Positions 55,796-64,000 of a stretch of 64,000 nucleotides of DNA are shown here, piece by piece. Every line of letters starts with the position of its first letter. Position 1 is the first letter of the stretch. The stretch covers positions 62,001 to 126,000 of the forward strand of contig JAQFVV010000994.1 of NCBI GenBank assembly GCA_028023455.1, in the 5' to 3' direction. The position numbers were made by a program, and so were the translations under genes. This stretch comes from Epiperipatus broadwayi. Taxonomy: Eukaryota; Onychophora; Udeonychophora; Euonychophora; Peripatidae. Below the pieces are notes generated by a model. That model searched no databases. It was given only the letters and a program-made list of their open reading frames with translations, and was not told the origin of the DNA.

Positions 55796-56469
55796 CTATT
55801 TTTTCTAGGTTATAAAATAAAATTACAACAAAACCTACCCTGGCACCTCTCTGAGGAGTGCCAAAGCACAAAACCATGGTCAGGAGTTTGGGGGGGGGTT
55901 TCCTGACAGAGATATTTTAAATGCTTTCTCTGGCTAAGCATTTATCACAAAGCTTGTTCCGGAATTGGCAATCCTCATTGTTTATAACTTACAAGCTTAA
56001 GAGAATAGGGTCATGTGATCTATGATTCTTATTTTGACTATTTATAAAAACATCAATTTGTATTAAAATGATTAACTTATGAAAGTTTTCTAAATTATAT
56101 TATCATATAGAACATGTTCTCTATTTTTTTATGATTCAAATAATTCTCTGAATGGCTTTCCCGAATAGAAATGACAATTTCAATTGTTATATTCAAAGCA
56201 TACTATGACTTATCAAAAACAAAAAAAAAAAATTTTTGTTTCACAAATAAATAAATATGTAATAATAAAAAGTAGTCTTTTGAGCAACTTTCACAGAGGA
56301 AAAGTGTCATAAAAACCATTTTGGAAAAAGGAAGTTCAATTTTTTTTTAATTATATTAAATATCTTTTAATTAAATGAGGACCTTTAAGTGTTAGTAAAG
56401 AGGGTTTATTAAAATAAAAAAAACTTCTAACAATTTAGACACATCTGTTGGAAATTGACTGAAAGATAC
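55796..56469. other. AT-rich DNA with a G-run
   Basis: A slightly GC-richer stretch (55840-55970) with a run of ten G near 55889. No gene identified. Confidence 0.35.
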
Positions 56470-56715
56470 TGTACCGGTCAAAAATGTATGTCCATCCAAC
56501 AAGATTTAGAATCTGAGCAAAAGTATCCTGAATCCAATCATGCCCAAGATACACAGGTCAGGAGCAATCATGAATTCTAACCTGTTTGCCCATCCCCAAA
56601 TCTGTAACACTATGGACAACACCTATGGTGATACTACATAAATTAATTATTTCCAGGCCTGGTGCTACATTGTTTTGTATGAGAACTCAGCTGATGATGA
56701 TGATGATGATGAGAA
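56470..56715 (+). mobile_element. possible retroposon with TGA-repeat tail
   Basis: GC-richer sequence (CCCATCCCCAAATCTGTAAC, CCAGGCCTGGTGCTACATTG) ending GAACTCAGC followed by (TGA)n at 56693-56712. The tail matches those of RTE-mobilised elements such as the one at 55.78 kb. No coding content; could be a SINE or an RTE 3' UTR. Confidence 0.4.
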
Positions 56716-57399
56716 ATTGAGTGAACCCAAGATATAAGTTAAAAATATACATAAATATTATTAAGGAGCTTTGAACAACTGGATTAAAGATTAAAAATAT
56801 AAATACTTATTTTGACAAAAATTCAAGATGATTTTTATAGATATAATGAACTTCACACATTTAAACTATTATTTTAGTTACAAATCTTTGACAATCTTTA
56901 TACAATTATTTTCTTTCAATAGATAACAATTTAGTGCGGCAGTTACAATACTAAATGTATCTTTAAAGTAGGTTTTTATTCAATGTTACAAAAAAAAATT
57001 TATCTGGGTGATTGGTAGACATTTATACATTAAAACACATATAAAGATATGACAATAATAGAGTTTTGATGTTTGGACGACTTTAATGAGATGCCGTGGG
57101 CATTGGATACATAATTATTTTCATTTATAGAATTTATTTACAATACTAAAATGAGGATACATTGTGATCAAAATATACTTAAAAAAACATTTATTTATTA
57201 AACATTTTCGACATTTAACTAGAAAATATTGTGAAACTCTATCAATATGGGAATGGCTTATTTCAATAAAGGAGTGGGCAGCTTCATGAGAGGTTGGATT
57301 TAAACTCCAACTAAAAATATTACAAAGAGAAAAACATTTCATTATTACACATCATTACAGTTTATTTTGTTAAACAAGCTAGAAAACTAACTATAAGAA

Positions 57400-57665
57400 A
57401 TTGCGGTGCTAGCATAATAGCTGAATATTTGTGGATCCAATATGTTTTTGAGGTGCTTTATCATATTATGGAAGAAAACAGTCTAGCCGACTTGTCACCC
57501 CACATTTTGTGGAATCGGTTGGCAAAGGGTCCTCGGATGGAGATACAATGGGCCAAACTTTGCTGGAATTATCCCATGTATTGCTCTCATTGCACGAGTA
57601 TATATAGATATGGTCCAGGGACTTTCATCACCCTATTTATGACCTGAAATGAAGATGAGATGACT
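57400..57665 (+). other. unassigned GC-richer island
   Basis: About 250 bp with clearly higher G+C. Long stretches of all three plus-strand frames are open (57429-57647 gives NRLAKGPRMEIQWAKLCWN), so the coding frame, if any, cannot be chosen. No splice pair convinced me. It might be an exon, a 5' untranslated exon or a retroelement relic. Confidence 0.25.
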
Positions 57666-60470
57666 CAGGCATTCCGACACATGTCTCTAGATAAAGCTTA
57701 ATAATATGAAGAGTGGTCTATGATAACAACGCTTTTATAAGAATATGAAATCATTCAGTTTAAATATTAACATAAAGCCTTAGATGGTTTAACAAATACA
57801 TAATGATATGTTAAAATAATGACCCATGTGAGATAAAGTCATTTAATAAAAGTTAATGCTATAATTAATGAAGTGTGAATTGCTCCCCCTTCTTGAATCA
57901 CTATTTTGTTTAACATATAAAAAAAAAAATCGCACACTTAAAAGTGCGAATAACAAAATAGATTTAAGTCAGCAGTTTTTGGCGATAATGATTAATAAAG
58001 AAATTAACAAAATTAACGGACACCAATATCCACCCCAGATTAAAAAATATTTATACATTTGTATAAATTTATGATCAAATATTTTTTTAAAAAGCATATA
58101 TTTATTTAAAATACAAACTCAATCTTACAAGCTATTTAGAAATAACTAACAAGAACTCATTAATCCCCCCCCCCCGTTATTCCACAGTGGGATATAGAAG
58201 AAGTTCATAAGACTGGGTTTGATTAGCATTTACACATAAAATTAAATGAAAAATATAAAAATATCATTAAAATTAAATCATAACTGCACTAAATCACAAG
58301 GATAAGAAGAAGCGTGAGTTGGATGAAAAGTTTTATAATATGATTAGATTAGATTATAGAGAATCGATACCAAGGAAATAATTACTAGTTTTAACATACT
58401 CACCGATGAGTGAGTTAAAAGAGATTAAATATACATTTATTTTATTAGATAATTTTTTGGGGATCATGTGGTCAAATTTAAGCCAGTGAGGAGTCGACTG
58501 TATATTGTACATAGCACATCATGTACTTGTTGTTTGTGGTCAAATGCATTGTGTATTGCCAGGCTAGCAGGTTTTTTTTTTTTCAGATTTTGGAGGCATG
58601 GTATAGACAAAAAGTAACAGTTTTAGTGAGGAATGTTAAAGAATTTTTTATTTTATGTTTGAGCCAACCAAATGCATAGACTGTGTTTGAAGGTTTTTAA
58701 ATAGGGGAGGAGTTATTGTAACAGGAACCAGGTTTGAATCTTGTTATAAGTCAAAGTGACTATAGATAGTCACATGCATATGTAGGTGTGGGAATCAGGC
58801 ATATATCTTAAAGCAAAATAAATAAATAGTAAACCAAAATAGGCTTAAGGAGGGTTTTGTGCTTATTTGTTTTGATGAGGTCTGTGTATATATTATTTTA
58901 TATATAATCAATTGCAAAAAGAACTTTCTTGAAAATGAATAATTTACATGTACAAATTTTTTTTGTAATTAAAAAGAAAATATGCGATATTTATCTATGA
59001 AATGCTATTTGCATTATTATTATATAGAGTTTTTTTTTTTAAAAAAAAAATGTTTCTAAAGACCTGTTAAGATAGAAACTTGCTAAAAGGTTTTCTTTTA
59101 TAAAAAGAAATAAGTCAAAAGAAGCCAGATCTGAAGTAACAGTATATTGGACTAAATAGAGCATGTAGGATAAGAATAAAATATCAAACATTTTGAGAAT
59201 TGATGGGAAAGATTGAATTAAATGAATGAAAATAGAACTTTCTAGAAAAAAAAAGTGAATAAATAAAAAAAAAACCTAGAGACTGGGATGATTCTGATTG
59301 ATTTTTTATTATTGACTGCTGTTTAATATTTTCCTATTGTGATTATTTGAATTATACTAATAGATGAAAATTATGCTAGCATAATGAAGATGTGGGGTAG
59401 GATAAAGTCCTAACATGCCTGGCTTTATCCCAATGACCATGGAAAAGCAGCCTGCTATGTGATCATGTCATCTACTGAACTTAAAATCCATATCCAACTC
59501 ATTCATCTTGAGAAATAATATAACTTCTATCATCTAAGCTTCATTTAAAGTGCAAAGTAAAAACATTTTTGGACAATCATTATAAGTATAGCCTCACTGA
59601 ATGTTTACTTTCCATATGCATAAGAACAATTTCAGTTTGCCAGGGACCATAGGCATCTGTATGTTTTTCCTTTAATTTATAATTATACAAGTTATTAGCA
59701 ATTAATGTACAATTAGTACTTTAATTTTATATTTTTAATTTAAAACAAAAATCGCTAAAATATGTATGGTTTTCCTTATATAAGTTATAAGCATTTTATG
59801 TGCAGTTTGTAGTTTATTTCTATATTTTAATTTATGTAAATGATGGTAAAGCAAAAAGAACTAAAATATGTATTAAATAATATTTTTCACCCATTTTATA
59901 TATATATATAATTTCACTTTATTAAAACAAATGAGCACCATTATTTATGTTCTTCTTTTTATAGTTATAACTCAGTTAAGATAATATTCATGCGTTTTTC
60001 CAAATAGTTTAGTGTTTTCTACTCCTGTTAACATATCTCTGTCAATTTAAAGACTACCTGCCCTGAGATCCAGCTGTCGGGTTTATTTTTAGTATGCTAT
60101 GATCAATATTAAACCATAGAATTGGCACTTGGAATTGGATAGTTCCTATGTCCATAAATATGTTTATTGGGAAATATTGATTAATGGTAATTTTAAAAGA
60201 TTGATACTGAGTAGTATATACATATGTCATGCTTATTTTTTGTTTTATGGGAGAGAAGTTTAGAATGACTCACCTCCAGATCTATGGCTACTATAAGTCC
60301 ATCTCTGTAAATTAAAGATAATAGATTTCATTCATGAATAAATCTCATTTAAGTTACAAATGATAGTATTAATACAAATAGCATAGGATCACCCATGACT
60401 GTGACCAAATATAGTTATATAATATGTAGAAAGCCATCAAACCCATTACAATAAATATTTCCATAACTTT
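57666..60470. other. AT-rich DNA without recognised genes
   Basis: A C-run lies at about 58166-58176 and a small hairpin (GGATAAAG ... CTTTATCC) at about 59401-59430. The frame 57868-58074 has no support. Confidence 0.35.
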
Positions 60471-60474
60471 TATT

Positions 60475-60905
60475 AAAATAAGCAAAACTCTTCATACAGT
60501 ATTGCCATCAGTGCAAAACAGAGTAATCAATGGATTTCAGAAGACATGCATAAAATCCCCATCTAGTGCCTACTCATCCAATATTCCCAGATTAGTTTCT
60601 GACTTGTGGCCTTCGTCAGTGAGGAGCACTGCATCTAGATCTTAGGATCTAATGCAATCCTCCAGCAGTTACTTTTTATCTCTACTTAACTACAAAACTA
60701 TGAGAATAAAATTGAAAACACAATACTATTTTCAATCTAAGGTCATAAGCTTATATAGTCATATAGGTCTGAACTCTATTCAGTACCCATACATTTTGGT
60801 GTCTTGGGTTCTTTAATAACCATAGCCACCACTATCCTACTAGGCAGGATTGGTATTAAACCAGCAAACATCTCATGATCACCATTCACATAAAAACAGG
60901 ACAAA
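60475..60905 (+). mobile_element. half copy of fold-back family F plus terminal fragment
   Basis: AGCAAAACTCTTCATACAGT through the full left arm to CCATACATTTTGGTGTC at about 60805, i.e. just past the centre of the reference copy, with no returning arm. At 60873-60900 CTCATGATCACCATTCACAT repeats the outer end. Confidence 0.75.
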
Positions 60906-60989
60906 AAATTCCTTCTACTCACTTCTTATTATGAAATATTGTTATATTAAATTTTTATAAAGTTAATTCTATCATTATTTAATCACTGT

Positions 60990-61625
60990 CAAGCCATTTC
61001 AGATAGGGTCTAATACACAACATATCTTGTCAACATTATTCCAACAAATTTTTATTATCTCATCAAATTGTTTCATATGTGGTCTTTTACAATTTCTTGG
61101 AATACAGTTTAAAACTTCAATTACTCATGTATAATCATCCATTTGAATTCCATATAGTGTTTTAAATTTTTCAGTAATGTCAATGACATCTGTATGTTCT
61201 CTCACCCACATATTTATTTTTAATGTCTCCTTCCTTATTCTCAATATATATAATTTCAGACTTCACTGTGTGATCTGGAAAATTTGTATTGCTCTTCTCA
61301 TATTTATATGTGAGCATTGATAAAACACAATTATTAAAAACTTTGTTTTTCAAACATATAGATATATTTCTTTTTAATATTATTTTTGCCAAAACTATTT
61401 CTTCCAAGTTTAGAATATTTTTGTTAAAAGCATTTCATTCAAATTTAAGTCTTTGATTAACTTCATTCATTAAACTTCCATTTTTATTAATAATCAGAAC
61501 AAAGTATTTGTAATTGTTAATTTTTGTAATTCATCTCTATCAGTCTTTTTTTTGTGCAAAAAGTTTTGAACATTACTTTAGTCTTTTTAGCATTTATCTT
61601 AAGTTATTATCTTTTTCTAATCATG
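60990..61625 (-). pseudogene. RTE-like retrotransposon fragment, C-terminal part of RT, antisense
   Basis: Minus-strand frames in order: KINAKKTKVMFKTF near 61570-61610 (post-YADD block of RTE elements), then NYKYFVLIINKNGSL near 61490-61520. ISICLKNKVFNNCVLSMLTY follows in 61180-61407, and DVIDITEKFKTLYG then VIEVLNCIPRNCKRPH and FDEIIKIC at 61040-61190. The order matches the plus-strand fragment at 55.3 kb (WTIEILNWIPRDCKRP), so both come from one family. It is older, with several stops and frameshifts, and has lost the 3' tail. Confidence 0.75.
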
Positions 61626-61987
61626 TAATAAGAAATATAATATTATAAAGTTATGAGATATTACACACACACACATATATATATATATATTAAGTATTTT
61701 TTTAGACTTAATATGCAGATATTGAAATGACAATGCAAATTTTTGCATATTATTTGGAAATTCAGCTTGCAGTATTGATTTTAATTGATTCTGGACATTA
61801 TATACATGACTTCAATTATATGCTATTCAAAAAAAGTAAATAAACAAACAAACAAAAGAAAGGATTAAAATTCATACATTTATTACATTTTAAAAAATAT
61901 GAGCAACCATTTTCTAAAGCATTATACATGATTAAAGTTTAAAAAAAAGTAAGTAAATTTTACATTACTCCAGCCAGTTACAAACAT

Positions 61988-62520
61988 CACATGATCAACA
62001 TTTCCTATGCTTTCACAAGCTGTTAAAACAGTAGCAAACTCTCTCTACAGTGATTCCAACCAGTAAAATCTTTAGTAATCAGTGGATGCAAGGATGTTTA
62101 TGCATAAAATCTGTATCTTGTGCTTGCTCATCCAATATCCCCAAACTAGTTTCTATCTATGACTTTTATAATTGAGGAGGCTTGGATCTAAAAATATTGC
62201 ACCTAGATATTAGAATATAATGCTAACCCCCAGCATACATATTTAATCTATTTAGTCAATAAAACAATGAGCCCAAAATAAAAATACAATAATATTTTCA
62301 ATCCAAGCTCGAACTGAATTTTTGATATTACCTTAGACTCTAAAATCTAGGTCCAGTGTTTTCACATCCAATACTCCTCACTGATGAAAGCCACAAGTTA
62401 AAAACAGTCTGGGGATATTGCATGAGTAGGCATTAAATAGGTATTTTAGACATAATCTTTCTTGTATCCACTATTTACTAAGACTTGCACTGAGTGGCAC
62501 TACTGTATGAAGACTTTACT
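61988..62520. mobile_element. diverged fold-back element, family F
   Basis: ATCACATGATCAACATTTCC opens the left arm, followed by recognisable but mutated blocks (CTCATCCAATATCCCCAAAC, CACCTAGATATTAGAATATA). The arm returns from about 62330 to GCACTGAGTGGCACTACTGT at about 62490. The oldest two-armed copy in the window. Confidence 0.75.
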
Positions 62521-62982
62521 ACTGTTCTACCAGCAGTTGTTTTTGCATCTGTGAACAATACGTGTTCATGTTTGTTTAAAACTTTTTTTTACTTCATATT
62601 GAAATTATTATCCTTTCTGAGTTTGATGTGCAGTATTTTGTGTAATAAGATTTTTTGTAAGCATAATGCTAAATATTTTATAAAATTTAAGAACATACTT
62701 AAAATTGATTGTGATTGAAAACATCAAAACATTTAGAAAGTTCATAATTTTCTGATACCAGGATCATTGCTACATTTCTATAAAAGAAAACAATTATTGA
62801 AAAAAAATATTTCCCAGAGCATGCCAATTGTGATGAAAGTTAGATATTTTATTATTGACTAAATTTAAAAAATAGAGTAAAATAAGTTTTTTTTATTTTT
62901 ATTTTTTTAATAAATAGATGAGTGTCCACATACTCAGTAAAATATACAAAAATACATTTCTTCAATTTATTATTAATAACTA

Positions 62983-63016
<34 letters not shown>

Positions 63017-63427
63017 TAAAAAAATTATTTATACTATAATCTTAATACAATTCTTTTGTGTATATGTGTGTATGCTTTACAAGGCAATTTTTATTTTTTC
63101 TATTAATTTAGGTAAGTGCATTTTCAGTGATAAGCACCATAATTATAGCTCTGATTATGATGATGCTCATCATCAAAAGTGCTCTTATTTAAATTAAGAA
63201 AAGAAATAAAAACCACATCAAAAAGCATATACACATATGCACACAAAAGAATTACATATACAAGTGAAGAAAATATTGTAATCTTAATTTATATGTGGGT
63301 AGTGTACATATAATGAATCATGTCAGATAAAGATTTAGAACCTGCTCTCTTCTTATTATAATTGAAAAAAATGTTAAAAAATAAATAAATAAATGTAAAA
63401 GATTTTAAAATAAAATTTTCAATAGAA
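62521..63427. other. AT-rich downstream flank of the right-edge gene
   Basis: Contains an (ATT)n microsatellite at about 62980-63016. The plus frames at 62494-62718 and 62922-63197 are low-complexity and unsupported. Confidence 0.4.
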
Positions 63428-63519
63428 TTAATGAATGAAAAAAATCTTGTAAACGATCTCATCAGCAGGAATGCGCTTAAATTTTGAAAGATTCCTGGCC
63501 AATAAGATAGTAGATGAAT
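63428..63519 (-). CDS. terminal coding exon of the right-edge gene
   Basis: The minus strand shows a classic acceptor (CTAATTTTTTTTAG) ending at 63520. The exon's first two bases AT complete the codon begun by the final G of the exon at 63886-63975, giving Asp. The frame then runs SSTILLARNLSKFKRIPADE to IVYKIFFIH and TAA at 63428-63430. The other joined phase is less protein-like. The peptide is basic with one hydrophobic patch. I do not recognise the family. The 366-bp intron between the two exons is AT-rich and of normal size. No strong AATAAA follows closely on the minus strand. Confidence 0.5.
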
Positions 63520-63885
63520 CTAAAAAAAATTAGATAAATACATGTAATTAATTAAAAACCAAATGAAAATTATAAAAATTATACAATGGTAGAGGTAAGT
63601 ATAAAAGTGGCTGCTTGTCCATTGTTATTGAGCTATTGCTCAATTGATCAGAATTGCTCAGCAGTTTTCCAAAAGTTTTTTAGAGTTCATCAGTTCATTA
63701 ATTTATTCATTATTGAGTTACTACTGAGAGCATAGTCAACAAGATCATAAGACAGACAGTTATTACTGGCTGTGGAAAATCTAAATATAGAAGCAGTAGA
63801 AGTAGCAACATGCATTGCTAAAAAACTTTAAAAATGTTCATCTGGCTTCATATCCTAAGTCTTTAATTCCATCATCTTCTCTCAC

Positions 63886-63975
63886 CTGTGATTAATGCCT
63901 CAATCACAGTATAGATGCTGCTGCATACTTTCTCTCTCCCATAAAGTCTTTTCTGGAGACCCAGAGGCCTGCTAT
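63886..63975 (-). CDS. internal coding exon of a gene entering from the right
   Basis: A 90-bp exon (minus strand) between a strong acceptor, GGTTCTGATTTTCCAG just above 63975, and a consensus donor CACAG/GTGAGA at 63885. It is much more GC-rich than its surroundings. Only one frame is open throughout: two bases finishing a codon, 29 codons (SRPLGLQKRLYGREK, then VCSSIYTVIEALIT), and one base left over, so the length keeps frame. The YGREK string recalls the N-terminal GRE(K) motif of some AAA+/STAND-type ATPases (inference from a few residues only); no Walker motif is in view. Upstream exons lie beyond the window. Confidence 0.6.
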
Positions 63976-64000
63976 CTGGAAAATCAGAACCAAAGAAAAT

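Overview
This is a 64-kb window of very AT-rich (by eye about three quarters A+T) eukaryotic DNA from an animal, most probably an invertebrate. Spliced exons with GT/AG borders, APE-type LINEs, RTE-like retrotransposon pieces, an LTR element, fold-back elements and long microsatellites all point that way. I cannot fix the phylum; RTE-like fragments with TGA-repeat tails are common in arthropods but not exclusive to them. There are no operons, rRNA genes, CRISPR arrays or convincing tRNA genes.

Host genes are sparse. A terminal coding exon of a cysteine-rich protein lies at 749-896 (+), its upstream exons outside the window. At the right edge two minus-strand exons (63886-63975 and 63428-63519) have good splice sites, join in frame and end in a stop, so a gene enters from the right and finishes here. 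Weaker minus-strand exon candidates lie at 5533-5596, 4721-4775 and 4366-4509; the first has a decayed DNA-level duplicate at about 40.0 kb.

From 9.6 to 21.7 kb are two copies of one LINE family, tail to tail: a badly broken plus copy (about 10.09-15.27 kb) and a much better preserved minus copy (about 15.8-21.05 kb) with a TAG/TAA-repeat 3' tail. Next comes a 399-bp repeat unit arranged head-to-tail on each side of an inversion point (21.75-22.97 kb). An LTR element without a visible polymerase follows (23.0-32.4 kb): its LTRs are about 2 kb, its only coding trace is a coiled-coil gag-like ORF and degenerate relatives, and its right LTR has had its last part inverted. Differences between the two LTRs fall largely at CpG sites, suggesting cytosine methylation of repeats in this germ line.

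The middle (32.4-50.5 kb) holds a piggyBac-like-ended repeat, an antisense RTE endonuclease/RT relic, a 1.4-kb TATC array and long AT-rich stretches in which I see no gene. From 50.5 to 62.5 kb a fold-back element family is concentrated in full, nested, deleted and half copies, interleaved with two RTE C-terminal fragments. I see no new multi-gene system; the more unusual items are the fold-back family, the inverted LTR, the inverted 399-bp array and the two edge genes.
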